45,176 nucleotides of DNA from CAYGEY01 sp964349065 (GCA_964349065.1 CAYGEY010000005.1:1-45176); one strand, 5' to 3'; positions 32,236 through 41,265 are shown, counted from the stretch's first letter. A program made the numbers and translations. Notes: generated by a model from the sequence alone, not told the origin.

Positions 32236-32734
32236 ATGACTTTTGTATCAAAGGGATAATCGTTGCTGAATGAGTTTGTGTATTATAGATAGCAAATTTT
32301 GCCTCCTCTCGAAACCCGGCTAGATTACCAGGATTGAGTAATAGTGACGAACCTTTGTACGCATTTTTAGAAAAATGCGTGTGTCCGTAAATCACAACAT
32401 CATATTTTCCCCCGCTCCATAATTTCTCCGCTATTTTTGGATAATGTGTTACGGCAATATTTTTCCCGTCAATTTTAAATTCTAGAACAGTCATAGATGC
32501 CTTTATCCCAAGATGTGTGCACATCTTTGAGATGTCATCTTCCATTGCCTCCTCTTCATTTCCGATAGCGTAATAGATAGGAACATTAGCCTCGGCTAAA
32601 AGAGTTAACATGCTCGGATCCACCAAATCTCCGGCATGGATGATTGCTTCGAAATTATAAGCTTTGGCTTTTTCCAAAGCCTTTCTTATGTTTGTCGTGT
32701 TGTCGTGGCTGTCGGCAATTATGAGGATGTTCAT
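32222..32734 (-). CDS. YfcE/MJ0936-type metallophosphoesterase
   Basis: 170 residues, the standard length. The metal-binding set of the calcineurin-like fold is present: D-S-H-D-N (8-12), H-A-G-D-L (about 33-37), G-N-E-E (about 58-61, where GNxD/H is usual), T-H-Y-P (about 95-98) and G-H-T-H (about 117-120). Relatives act on small phosphodiesters; the physiological substrate is unclear. It lies 18 nt downstream of palindromic element copy 2. Confidence 0.9.
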   Translation of the reverse strand: MNILIIADSHDNTTNIRKALEKAKAYNFEAIIHAGDLVDPSMLTLLAEANVPIYYAIGNEEEAMEDDISKMCTHLGIKASMTVLEFKIDGKNIAVTHYPKIAEKLWSGGKYDVVIYGHTHFSKNAYKGSSLLLNPGNLAGFREEAKFAIYNTQTHSATIIPLIQKSFTFE

Positions 32735-32752
32735 GAGAAAGTATTGTTATAG

Positions 32753-32840
32753 TTTTGGAAAAATAATTGTACCCTAGGATCGATTCTTGTCGGAACGAAC
32801 GTGTAGACAATTGAGATCCGGGTAAATTATTTTTCTAAAA
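32753..32840. repeat. Palindromic element, copy 2 (see 5822-5913)
   Basis: An 88-nt imperfect palindrome. The 16-bp outer arm (32753-32768 with 32825-32840) is followed by a one-base bulge, TACCC/GGGTA, then GGATC (32777-32781) with GATCC (32815-32819) and TTGTC (32787-32791) with GACAA (32806-32810) around a 14-nt loop. The GATTC internal loop is identical to copy 1 and the apical loops share GAAC-R-TG. Stem bases differ from copy 1 in matched pairs. The right arm overlaps the last codons of the upstream gene. Confidence 0.8.
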
Positions 32841-33789
32841 TATTATTCATATTCTCATACCACTTGTTTCTGAAGTATTCCCTTCGGTCATTATTATGAA
32901 ATTTGAGGATGTGATCGGTAGCAATAATACTTGAATGTTCATTTTGTGCCACGGGCATTTTTTTCATCTTCATTCTTTGTATGCCTCGCGCCAAAGGTTT
33001 CATAAAGAAAAGTGTATTCCAGACCGACTCACGCATTTTCTGAAATGACAAATGTTTCTCGGGCAAGAGGAGCCTTTCCTGGTACGACTGCTTCCACAGC
33101 GGGAAGTGGTCACGAAGAACGTCACCGTTGGCTTGAATGAATGAATTATACATCCGGATCCCTGTCAGTGGGATAAGCGATGCAATCCAAAAATGCATGT
33201 ACACGTCATATTCGTCCAGCATGATCGAAGCGAATCTTAAGTGAGTGCTGTCAATAAAAAAACTGAGACAAAATCTACCGGCGACATTTTTCCCGTACCG
33301 GCGCACCCCAAGGATTTGGAAAAAAATGGCCATAACAATGCGTGAAATCCAAATATGATTTTCTCTTGTAATGACAAAAAGATCAATATCACTTTTTGCT
33401 GTTTCCACAGCCTCAAGAGCAAGAGTATTGCCGAGAGCGATCATGTCGACAAATGGAGTACTCGATGCATATAAAATATATTTTTTCGATTTATCTGTAA
33501 GCGTTTTTGTGTGGGTGAGCAAATCCTCAACATCGATCGGATAATGAATATCTTTCAAATAGTAATATTCGCCTTTTTTTATGATATGTTTCGATTTATC
33601 CAAAATATATGTAATTCCTTCAGTCACTTCATCTTCGTGCATATGAACGTACTGCGTAAAACTGTCTTTTCCTTCCTCGACATAGAAATACTGGATCACC
33701 TCAAATGTAGTCAGAGGTCTTGAAAACAAAGCAAAAAATGTCAAAGTCTGCACCACACTTTCTTCTATATGTTCAAACAATGTTTTCAT
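32827..33789 (-). CDS. Nucleotidyltransferase-like protein
   Basis: 320 residues. An N-terminal winged-helix-like part (about 1-90) is followed by a nucleotidyltransferase core with the metal motif T-A-K-S-D-I-D-L-F-V-I-T (130-141), preceded by G-N-T-L-A-L-E in place of the usual G-S-x-A. The rest is helical with aromatic patches. This arrangement is common in CPR and resembles minimal or antitoxin-type nucleotidyltransferases, but the substrate is unknown. The 3' end is made of the palindromic element. Confidence 0.72.
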   Translation of the reverse strand: MKTLFEHIEESVVQTLTFFALFSRPLTTFEVIQYFYVEEGKDSFTQYVHMHEDEVTEGITYILDKSKHIIKKGEYYYLKDIHYPIDVEDLLTHTKTLTDKSKKYILYASSTPFVDMIALGNTLALEAVETAKSDIDLFVITRENHIWISRIVMAIFFQILGVRRYGKNVAGRFCLSFFIDSTHLRFASIMLDEYDVYMHFWIASLIPLTGIRMYNSFIQANGDVLRDHFPLWKQSYQERLLLPEKHLSFQKMRESVWNTLFFMKPLARGIQRMKMKKMPVAQNEHSSIIATDHILKFHNNDRREYFRNKWYENMNNILEK

Positions 33790-33930
33790 TCGAAAAAAAT
33801 ATTCAAGGATAATCGTTCAAAGATAAATATTCACATCTTTATTTAAAGCATTAAATGTAATGTAAGCCAAGTGAATAATTGACTTTTTTCGATCTATGCC
33901 TGATTGTGTTATTGTATCATGTTTTACATT

Positions 33931-35043
33931 ATGCGCATTAGTAGTATTACCCTCGAATCATACAGAAAATTTGAAAATCTTCATTTATCCTTTGGTGAAA
34001 ATGAACATATTATTTGTTTTACCGGGCCTAATACAATCGGGAAAACCAATATTATTGAGGCAATCTATTTTCTTTCTCTTGTAAAGTCATTTCGTACAGA
34101 TCATATGGAGAGTATTTGTCGTTGGGATGCAGATTATTTTTCATTGAGAGGTACATATCTCAAAGACAGGATTGTGCTTGAGAATCAAATTAATATAGTC
34201 CTTCGGCCGAAGAAACAGAGGAAATTACGAATGAATGGGGAAGAGCTTCCCTATTCAAAATACGTCGGTATGGTGCCGGTCGTCTTTTTTTCTCCGGATG
34301 ATATCGCCAGCATTTTAGAAAGCCCTGCATCGCGAAGAAAATATCTGGATATTCTTTTGGCACAGACAGATCCCCACTATCTTGGTATTCTTGTGAATTA
34401 TCAAAAAGCGTTGAAGCAACGGAATAGCTTACTTCGAAATGTTAAGAAACATCAGGCACAAAATAATGAACTCGACATTTGGGATGAGTCTTTAGCCCGC
34501 TTCGGGACTCAGATTTATGCCAAAAGACTGTCACTTATTGCATATTTTCAGATGCAGATGCAGGTGCCGTACAGCGAAATCTCGGGAGATGCTATTTCAA
34601 CATGTACCTTAGAATATGTGAGTAAATATACGCATGAGCAAATAGTGGATCATGATGCATATTTAGAAATACTCACTGCACACCGTGATCGGGATGTTAT
34701 CAGAGAAGCGACATCTTTTGGCCCGCATCGCGATAATTTTATTATTTTAAAAAATAATATGGATGCTTCGACCTTTGCATCCCGTGGAGATATCCGAAGT
34801 ATGATTCTTGCGATGAAGCTTACAGAGCTGCATTATATACAAACTATCACTTCTTCGAATCCCATCCTGCTCCTGGATGATGTCTTTTCTGAACTCGACA
34901 GTGATCGTCAGGAATACCTTATTTCACATATTCCGGAAGGCATTCAGACATTTATCACAACGACTTCTCCTCAGATCGGGGTTTTGGAAAAACGAAAAAA
35001 GGAGGTACGGTTTATTGCCGTCGATGATTTGCTCGCAAAATAG
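33931..35043 (+). CDS. recF: DNA replication and repair protein RecF
   Basis: 370 residues from ATG 33931, where the family start (M-R-I-S-S-I-T-L-E-S-Y-R-K-F) begins; longer starts at 33904 or 33919 add unlikely residues. Walker A is G-P-N-T-I-G-K-T-N (about 32-40), with Thr where the family usually has Gly. S-F-G-P-H-R-D-N is the signature, and L-L-L-D-D-V-F-S-E-L-D is Walker B with the D-loop. RecF loads RecA at gapped DNA with RecO and RecR, which are not in this window. It lies 42 bp before rpiB-rpe. Confidence 0.94.
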   Translation: MRISSITLESYRKFENLHLSFGENEHIICFTGPNTIGKTNIIEAIYFLSLVKSFRTDHMESICRWDADYFSLRGTYLKDRIVLENQINIVLRPKKQRKLRMNGEELPYSKYVGMVPVVFFSPDDIASILESPASRRKYLDILLAQTDPHYLGILVNYQKALKQRNSLLRNVKKHQAQNNELDIWDESLARFGTQIYAKRLSLIAYFQMQMQVPYSEISGDAISTCTLEYVSKYTHEQIVDHDAYLEILTAHRDRDVIREATSFGPHRDNFIILKNNMDASTFASRGDIRSMILAMKLTELHYIQTITSSNPILLLDDVFSELDSDRQEYLISHIPEGIQTFITTTSPQIGVLEKRKKEVRFIAVDDLLAK

Positions 35044-35085
35044 CGGAGATTACTGTATAATGTTTGCAGAAGTTCAAAAAAATAT

Positions 35086-36186
35086 ATGCATATTTTCCTC
35101 GGGTACGATCATAACGGATTTGCGCTCAAAGACAGAGTTTGTGATTATCTTGTTTCACTTGGTCATACGGTGGAAAATCTGGGAAGTCAGGTTTTGAATC
35201 CTGATGACGATTACCCCATCTATGCCGCGAAAGTGGCAGAAGCGGTTTCCAATAACTCGGACTCAAGGGGAATCTTGATCTGCGGAAGCGGAGGGGGCGT
35301 GTGTGTCGTTGCAAATAAATTTCCCGGAATATATGCTGTAAATGTAACCGATACCTTGCAGGCCAAATCTGCAAGCCGTGACGATCATGCCAATGTGCTC
35401 TGCCTAGGATCTCGCGTGAATACTGAAGCAGAAATACTTGATTTAATTACAACATTTTTGCAAGAGCCGTTTGGTGAAGGACGACACCGAAGGAGATTTG
35501 AAGAAGTGAAAGATGTTGAAGAAAGAAATCTGCGTGAAAAAATTATTCATGCAAAAGAGGGGAATACCGGAGTGATTCAGATTTCCCCATCGCTTCTTTC
35601 ATGTGATTTGGCGCATATTCAGGAGGAAATCAATTCAATAGAGGAGCTCGTGGATAGGTGGCATTTTGATGTGATGGATGAGCATTTCGTGCCCAATTTA
35701 ACATTTGGCCTTCCCCTATTGAAGAAAATTTCTTCACAAAAACCGATAGATGCACATTTGATGGTGGAGAACCCAGCTGAATATATCGCAGATTTTGCGA
35801 AATACTGTGACATTATTTATGTACATATTGAGACGCTTGGCGCGGATGCAACGATGATATTGAAAAGCAATAATAAGCTTGGACTCACGCTTAAGCCAAG
35901 TACAGATATTGCGAAGATTGTACCCTACTTGGATTTGGTTACACATGTATTAGTTATGACAGTAGAACCGGGATTTAGTGGTCAGAAGATAATCCCCTCT
36001 GCACTTGAACGTATTTCATACCTAAAGAAAAATTTCTCATCCATAAAGATTGCCGTTGATGGCGGCGTGAATGATACAAATGTGAGAGAGATTGTAGAGA
36101 GAGGGGCAGATACTATTATTTCCGGATCGTATATTTTTGATGCGAAGAATAGGGAAGCTGCGATTATGAAACTCCGAGTTAAATAA
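35086..36186 (+). CDS. rpiB-rpe: Bifunctional ribose-5-phosphate isomerase B / ribulose-phosphate 3-epimerase
   Basis: 366 residues with two complete enzymes in one frame. Residues 1-150 are RpiB: G-Y-D-H-N-G (6-11), the catalytic C66 in C-G-S-G-G-G, A-N-K, and D-D-H-A-N-V-L (99-105). After a short linker, residues about 163-366 are Rpe: S-P-S-L-L-S-C-D (167-174), H-F-D-V-M-D-E-H-F-V-P-N (193-204, with Glu where Gly is usual), D-A-H-L-M-V-E, T-V-E-P-G-F-S-G-Q and V-D-G-G-V-N. Ribulose 5-phosphate is product of one and substrate of the other, joining consecutive steps of the non-oxidative pentose phosphate pathway. Overlaps tsaB tail to tail by 8 bp. Confidence 0.95.
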   Translation: MHIFLGYDHNGFALKDRVCDYLVSLGHTVENLGSQVLNPDDDYPIYAAKVAEAVSNNSDSRGILICGSGGGVCVVANKFPGIYAVNVTDTLQAKSASRDDHANVLCLGSRVNTEAEILDLITTFLQEPFGEGRHRRRFEEVKDVEERNLREKIIHAKEGNTGVIQISPSLLSCDLAHIQEEINSIEELVDRWHFDVMDEHFVPNLTFGLPLLKKISSQKPIDAHLMVENPAEYIADFAKYCDIIYVHIETLGADATMILKSNNKLGLTLKPSTDIAKIVPYLDLVTHVLVMTVEPGFSGQKIIPSALERISYLKKNFSSIKIAVDGGVNDTNVREIVERGADTIISGSYIFDAKNREAAIMKLRVK

Positions 36187-36778
36187 TTTTCTTCTGGGTA
36201 CTGATGTTAGGATGCTTAGCATAAAAGGGAAGTAATTGCTCACTTTCCTGCTTCTGAGGTAGGTTTTTCATAGCTTCAAATGTCATGAGATCTTCTTCAT
36301 TTATTTTTTGTAAGTTATGAAACTGATCTGTTTCGTACGTACATAATACTTTGATATTGTTATCTGTGTTGTTCCATTCTGTTGTTGGGATTCGATCTAT
36401 AAATTCCCCGTCTGCGTCAAACAAAAACACATCACTCGGATAGGGGGAGAACACATATGAAGAAGCTTTGTGATTTATAGCTATGATGTCACCAATAGTG
36501 TATCCATAGAGTTTGATGGTGGGATATAAAAATTTTAAGGTATTCACACAGGTGAGTGCAATGCGGAGGCCGGTGAATGTACCGGGTCCGATGACAGCAT
36601 AAATACTGGACAAATTTTTAAATGATATTTTTGCATCTTCACAGACTTTATGTATTCCGAACAAGACCTGATTTGACTCCTGCCCTGATTCGTCCCAAAT
36701 ATACTTTTGGAGGATTTGGGAATCGTTGAAGAGGAGGATATATTTTGATTTGGTGACGATGTTGAGGAAGAGGTGCAT
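36179..36778 (-). CDS. tsaB: tRNA threonylcarbamoyladenosine biosynthesis protein TsaB
   Basis: 199 residues from ATG 36778, which opens with the family's first strand; the longer frame to 36844 adds 22 residues without support. The diagnostic block is A-V-I-G-P-G-T-F-T-G-L-R-I-A-L (about 61-75). TsaB is the scaffold partner of TsaD in making t6A at position 37 of ANN-reading tRNAs. The C-terminal half is divergent and ends in a basic tail. The partners TsaD and TsaE are not in this window. Confidence 0.88.
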   Translation of the reverse strand: MHLFLNIVTKSKYILLFNDSQILQKYIWDESGQESNQVLFGIHKVCEDAKISFKNLSSIYAVIGPGTFTGLRIALTCVNTLKFLYPTIKLYGYTIGDIIAINHKASSYVFSPYPSDVFLFDADGEFIDRIPTTEWNNTDNNIKVLCTYETDQFHNLQKINEEDLMTFEAMKNLPQKQESEQLLPFYAKHPNISTQKKII

Positions 36779-36868
36779 GGGTGTTAAATACTTTAATAGT
36801 CTTATTAAGCTGGAAGATTGGGGGTCTTGCAAGGTTTGTTTCAACTTACTTTTCTAAGAATAATACTG

Positions 36869-36897
36869 TTGACAAACATAGATTATATTTTTATAAT
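36869..36897 (+). promoter_or_regulatory. Perfect consensus promoter
   Basis: TTGACA (36869-36874), 17 bp, TATAAT (36892-36897), the exact sigma-70 consensus with ideal spacing. It drives the 304-residue unknown gene, whose Shine-Dalgarno AGGAAGG lies at 36907-36913. Confidence 0.85.
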
Positions 36898-36918
36898 AAT
36901 AAAAAAAGGAAGGTTATT

Positions 36919-37833
36919 ATGTTATTAACAAAAAATCAGGAATACTTTCTACTCATGAGGTTACAGAAAGACACCAATGCTTTTAAGGAATGTACACAGC
37001 TATCAACGTTGGTTAACTTTCATGAACAATTATTGGAGATAGATACCATACTTGAGCTCATACGCTCCAAACATGGTGACATCATAGTTGCATTAAAGCA
37101 GTTACTTCAACTCACAAATGTTGATAAATTATTTGTTTGCATGAAAATCTTACATGAAGATACATGCAATGAATTGTTTCAAGCCAGACCAAATGTTGCA
37201 CATAAAGTGCTCCATGTTGTACTACTTGAACTATGCCAGCATTTACATGAGACAAAAGAAGATATAGAAAGATATACTGGAAGATTAGTAACTTTAAATA
37301 AGGAAGTTGAAAGACTTTCAAATGATAATGGGCTTGATTATTTAACAACTAATTTTCTTTTTGCAACTGCAATTATGCATATTAATGTGATGCACCTTCC
37401 GTCTCAACTTCATGAATATTTGTTTGAAACACCATACCGGCATATAGAATATTTATTTCAAAAAGTACACAGACAAGTCAATGTGGAAGATGGCAGCATG
37501 ATAAAGTCATACATTCATGCATACACATTGGCTCTCGTTGCTCATAAATCCAATGAATCATGGGAACTCTTATGGGGAATACTCAATAAGGCATTGGATG
37601 TAGATCCTTACAACTATAACCTATTTGGAGTTGTAGCTGAGGGAATTGCAAAGATGAATATAAATGATTTCTGTTTACGGATGGCAGAAAAAATAATTTC
37701 AGCCCGATCACCTAGTGATGCAAGTAAACTACACTCTGCATTAGATAGAGCCGCACCTGGTTGGCCTCAGATATTACTTTCTACTTTTCCAAAAGATAGT
37801 ATGTCTGAAACAACTGAGTCAACACCAGAATAA
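36919..37833 (+). CDS. Unknown helical-repeat protein, strongly expressed signals
   Basis: 304 residues from ATG 36919, chosen because AGGAAGG (36907-36913) stands 5 nt before it; a longer frame back to 36781 crosses the promoter. The protein is all-helical, with alternating Leu-rich helices that look like TPR or HEAT-type repeats (about 50-290), no membrane segment, and an acidic Ser/Thr/Glu tail. No family was recognised. It stands alone with its own consensus promoter and a strong terminator. The exact consensus signals are unlike those of most neighbours. Confidence 0.78.
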   Translation: MLLTKNQEYFLLMRLQKDTNAFKECTQLSTLVNFHEQLLEIDTILELIRSKHGDIIVALKQLLQLTNVDKLFVCMKILHEDTCNELFQARPNVAHKVLHVVLLELCQHLHETKEDIERYTGRLVTLNKEVERLSNDNGLDYLTTNFLFATAIMHINVMHLPSQLHEYLFETPYRHIEYLFQKVHRQVNVEDGSMIKSYIHAYTLALVAHKSNESWELLWGILNKALDVDPYNYNLFGVVAEGIAKMNINDFCLRMAEKIISARSPSDASKLHSALDRAAPGWPQILLSTFPKDSMSETTESTPE

Positions 37834-37854
37834 AAAAACGGGATCACATCCCAC

Positions 37855-37884
37855 AAAAGGGCATGCAAACCAGCATGCTCTTTT
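37855..37884 (+). terminator. Bidirectional terminator between convergent genes
   Basis: GCATGC (37861-37866) pairs with GCATGC (37873-37878) around a 6-nt loop; the stem extends through AAAAG/CTTTT with a G opposite T in between. TTTT follows on the plus strand and TTTTG on the minus. A smaller GGGAT/ATCCC hairpin lies just before. It serves the 36919 gene and the 78-residue gene. Confidence 0.75.
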
Positions 37885-37886
37885 AA

Positions 37887-38123
37887 TTATCTCCCCATCT
37901 TCTTTCGTAGCAACTTCCTCTCTTCCTCTCTAAAGTCCAGCTCTACTTTTCGCAAAGCATGAATAATCTCACGCGTATCCTGAAGACTCATATTATCAAC
38001 ATCAAAATACTTTTGTAAAAGCATACTTAATTGCACGATATTTTTCTTACTTTTCGTATCTTTCGGAATAATTTTTTCTTCATTTTCAGCAAGCGCCGAA
38101 TTGATAAGTCTTGATATACTCAT
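37887..38123 (-). CDS. Small unknown protein (78 residues)
   Basis: Charged helical protein with a basic C-terminus (K-L-L-R-K-K-M-G-R) and an I-P-K-D-T-K-S-K-K linker. Convergent with the 36919 gene, ending 3 bp after the shared terminator. It is 92 bp from murC. Composition supports a real gene; no family was recognised. Confidence 0.6.
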   Translation of the reverse strand: MSISRLINSALAENEEKIIPKDTKSKKNIVQLSMLLQKYFDVDNMSLQDTREIIHALRKVELDFREEERKLLRKKMGR

Positions 38124-38215
38124 AAAAGTTTATTTTTGTTTTTTATTGATCATAGTATTTTACCACAACCCTTAGCCATAAATCACCCCATACCACTTGC
38201 TATAATATTTTTATA

Positions 38216-39490
38216 TTATATATTCACTAATTCCCTTCCAACTTCAGTAACGGTACCTGCTCCAAAAGTTATTATTATCCCATCATTAATATTGTTTTCG
38301 CAGTATTTCAATATTTCCTCTTTTGTTTTGAGCAAGACCACATCTTGATGATGATTACTAGTTGCAGAATGCACATCCTCAATTGATATCTGCTTTTTTA
38401 TCTCTTCCGAGTCACGACTTGCAAATATATCCATCAAAAGCACAGTGTCACAATCTGCAAAACTCTGTGCAAAGTCATCTAGAAATGCGAGGGTTCTTGA
38501 ATACTGATGAGGCTGGAATATCGCTGTAATTTTTTTATCTGGAAAAGCATCTCGAAATGCTTTGAGTGTCGCCTTAATCTCTGTTGGATGGTGAGCATAA
38601 TCATCATACACCATTACATCTTTATACATTCCTAAATATTCCTGGCGCCTCCATGTACCCTGAAACTTTTGAAGTGCAGATCGTATTATTGTTTCATTGT
38701 ATCCAAGCTCAAGACAGGTCTGAAACACAAGTCCGGCATTCTGTTGATTATGCTTACCAATGAGAGTCAATTCGAAATGCACACTCGGATCAACCCCAAT
38801 CCCTTGCTTCCCCGCATCATGAATAATCGCCTTCGTTTCTATATCCTGATCATGATACATAACTTTTCCGTTATTTATCATATTTTTAAAGAACGAAACA
38901 AATGCATTTCGATATTTTTCTTCGTATTCATAATAATCCAAATGATCCACTTCGTATGAAGTGCAAAGTATCATTGATGGGTAATAGTGCAAAAAATTCT
39001 CATTAAATTCATCGGCTTCCAGTACCAAAATCTCCCCCTTCCCTATCCTCACATTTTTCCCGTCGAACTGTGGGACTTTTGTACCTGTAAAAACTGTAGG
39101 ATCTGCACCAAGCTCATACAACACATATCCCAGCATTGCTGAGGTCGTGCTCTTCCCGTGCGCCCCACAGACTGCGATTGTTTTTTTACTCCTTGTTAAT
39201 GCAGATAATTCTTCCTGCCAGGTTTTGATCGTTAAACCCAGCATCTGCGCTTTTTTATAGTCATCTGAAGGACTTGCCAGTATTGCAGGAGAAATCAAAA
39301 CCATATCTATATCTTCAGAAATATTTTCTGTTGGGTGACCTATAGATACTATTAAACCTTCCTGAATAAGTTCATCAGTTAACGTACTTTGCTTTGCATC
39401 GCAACCGGACACATTGTGCCCCATAACTTTTAAGTATCTTGCAATATAGCTCGCACCAATCCCACCGATTCCAATAATGTAATATTTCAT
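38216..39490 (-). CDS. murC: UDP-N-acetylmuramate--L-alanine ligase
   Basis: 424 residues, somewhat shorter than E. coli MurC (491). It joins L-Ala to UDP-MurNAc, so the cell makes peptidoglycan. The N-terminal UDP-binding domain starts I-I-G-I-G-G-I-G-A-S (5-14). ATP binding is at G-A-H-G-K-S-T-T-S (about 109-117). The Mur central motif (E-A-D-E-F, then S-Y-E-V-D-H-L-D) and D-D-Y-A-H-H-P-T-E-I (about 295-304) are typical of MurC/Mpl. Mpl is the alternative; the short length and context do not separate them fully, but MurC is favoured as the essential enzyme. Confidence 0.88.
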   Translation of the reverse strand: MKYYIIGIGGIGASYIARYLKVMGHNVSGCDAKQSTLTDELIQEGLIVSIGHPTENISEDIDMVLISPAILASPSDDYKKAQMLGLTIKTWQEELSALTRSKKTIAVCGAHGKSTTSAMLGYVLYELGADPTVFTGTKVPQFDGKNVRIGKGEILVLEADEFNENFLHYYPSMILCTSYEVDHLDYYEYEEKYRNAFVSFFKNMINNGKVMYHDQDIETKAIIHDAGKQGIGVDPSVHFELTLIGKHNQQNAGLVFQTCLELGYNETIIRSALQKFQGTWRRQEYLGMYKDVMVYDDYAHHPTEIKATLKAFRDAFPDKKITAIFQPHQYSRTLAFLDDFAQSFADCDTVLLMDIFASRDSEEIKKQISIEDVHSATSNHHQDVVLLKTKEEILKYCENNINDGIIITFGAGTVTEVGRELVNI

Positions 39491-39499
39491 AAAATATAT

Positions 39500-40660
39500 T
39501 TAGGTATTTGAAGTTTTTGATTCCATTTTTGCCGCTATATAAGCCGTGATCGGAATAGTTGCAAAGAGCCCGAGACTACCGGCTATACTACGAACAATTT
39601 CATCTGCGATATAATCAATATTAAGTGCCATGCCCATAAGATTCTGAGAATAGAGAATAATCATAAGTGGAATTGCAGCACCCACATATGCCAAAATCAG
39701 GGTATTACTCATAGTTCCCAACACATCTTTTCCAATATTCATTCCAGCCTTAAAAAGTACCTCAAAACTAGGATCTTTTGCGTGGATTCTGAGCTCCGAA
39801 ATGGCTGAAGAAATAGAAATACCCACATCCATCACCGCACCAAGTGAACCAATCACTACTCCAGCTAAGTACATATTGGCAAAATCAATTTTTGGATTTA
39901 TAAGCAAATAAATATTTCGAGCCTCTTCAGAGGATAACCCTACAAGGTATGCCCAATTCATAAAAACATATCCAAGAATGCCGGCGACAGCCACACCACC
40001 GATGGTGCCAATAATTGATGACACAGACTTGGGCGTGTATCCGGCAACAAAACCATGAACAACAATAGTCACAATAGTGGCCGTGATAAGTGCTAGCAAA
40101 AGCGGATTATACCCATTCATTATCCCGGGAATGAATACATAAAAAATCATGAGAAAGGTAAAGAGAAGCCCCAACAATGAGGTCAATCCTGATTTACGCC
40201 CAAACACCAAAAGGACAACTGCGAATAAGACTATGTACAGCCACACTTGAGTGGAACGAACATAATCAACGATATACATTACAATCTCACCACTTTCACC
40301 CTTTTGAAGCTGAATCAGCACAGGATCACCCTTATGAATCCGTAAGTCATTGGGCCTTCCAACTGCTACATTGGTCAGAGTGTAATCCTTGTTTTTATAT
40401 TTTCCGTCACTTGTAATTTTGACCTTCACAGTCTGCGTTATTTCTTTTTGATTCGGGACAAGGAGCTCGTTGAATTCCGGATTTGCTTCATCTACAGGAA
40501 TAATTGATTCCTGAACATCAAGCACCTTGGCCTCTATATACCCTACCGGATCGCTTCCCATGGTTGCTGTAGCCTTGTCGATCGTCGCGTCAGCTGAGAC
40601 TGAAGAAATGGAAAAACCCAACGTAAGCGACAGAGCTAATATTTTAAGAAATTTTTTCAT
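39500..40660 (-). CDS. YibE/F-family multi-pass membrane protein
   Basis: 386 residues from ATG 40660, which overlaps the ruvA stop (TAATG) and opens with a signal peptide (M-K-K-F-L-K-I-L-A-L-S-L-T-L-G-F, cut near V-S-A-D-A). A beta-rich outer domain (about 25-140) is followed by about eight membrane helices. The pattern V-L-L-V-F-G-R-K-S-G-L-T-S-L-L-G-L, then G-x-V-I-G-S-L-G-A-V-M-D-V-G-I-S-I and G-K-D-V-L-G-T-M-S-N-T-L-I-L-A-Y matches YibE/F. The function is unknown; a transport role is often suggested. Confidence 0.88.
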   Translation of the reverse strand: MKKFLKILALSLTLGFSISSVSADATIDKATATMGSDPVGYIEAKVLDVQESIIPVDEANPEFNELLVPNQKEITQTVKVKITSDGKYKNKDYTLTNVAVGRPNDLRIHKGDPVLIQLQKGESGEIVMYIVDYVRSTQVWLYIVLFAVVLLVFGRKSGLTSLLGLLFTFLMIFYVFIPGIMNGYNPLLLALITATIVTIVVHGFVAGYTPKSVSSIIGTIGGVAVAGILGYVFMNWAYLVGLSSEEARNIYLLINPKIDFANMYLAGVVIGSLGAVMDVGISISSAISELRIHAKDPSFEVLFKAGMNIGKDVLGTMSNTLILAYVGAAIPLMIILYSQNLMGMALNIDYIADEIVRSIAGSLGLFATIPITAYIAAKMESKTSNT

Positions 40661-41265
40661 TACAAATGTTGTAAACAATACGTCACAATGGCTTCGTCGG
40701 ACAAAGTCGTGCCTACATTGTCCTCCCGAAACCTGGAGAGAACCGGAACGATGTACTTTTTATCATATCCTAGCCCTTCCAGAGCAACAATAATATCACT
40801 GAAATTTTCCTCGAGGATTTTGGCGTGGGAGAAATTGGTTGATGACGAATCAAGCGAGGTAGTTTGCAAATGAGATACTTTATCTTTGAGTTCCAAACTG
40901 AGTCGTTCTGCGGTTTTCTTTCCGATACCGGGGCATGATGTGAGAAACGCCAGATCTTCTTTGGAAATAGCTAAAATTAATTTCTCTGCACTTACGCCGA
41001 GGAGTTCAAGCGCGGTTTTAGGTCCGATGCCGGAGACAGATATGAGCAGTAAAAATAAAGCTTTTGCTTCTTTGTTTTTAAATCCGAAAAGTGTGATCTG
41101 ATCTTCACGGACGTGTGTGTAGATATACAGTGCAAGTTCTTCACCAATATGCGCAGATGTGCGAACATCTTCAGGTGCTAATACTTCATACCCGACATGA
41201 TTCACATCGAGGAGAAGCGTTTTTTCGTTTACTTCCATCATGTTTCCCTTTAAATATCCAATCAT
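40660..41265 (-). CDS. ruvA: Holliday junction branch migration protein RuvA
   Basis: 201 residues, normal length. The N-terminal OB domain opens M-I-G-Y-L-K-G (1-7) and shows D-V-N-H-V-G-Y-E-V. Two helix-hairpin-helix motifs are visible: V-S-G-I-G-P-K-T-A-L (about 77-86) and C-P-G-I-G-K-K-T-A-E-R-L (about 111-122). The C-terminal domain (about 150-201) that contacts RuvB is present. RuvA binds the four-way junction for RuvB; ruvB and ruvC are not in this window. Translationally coupled to the YibE/F gene. Confidence 0.95.
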   Translation of the reverse strand: MIGYLKGNMMEVNEKTLLLDVNHVGYEVLAPEDVRTSAHIGEELALYIYTHVREDQITLFGFKNKEAKALFLLLISVSGIGPKTALELLGVSAEKLILAISKEDLAFLTSCPGIGKKTAERLSLELKDKVSHLQTTSLDSSSTNFSHAKILEENFSDIIVALEGLGYDKKYIVPVLSRFREDNVGTTLSDEAIVTYCLQHL

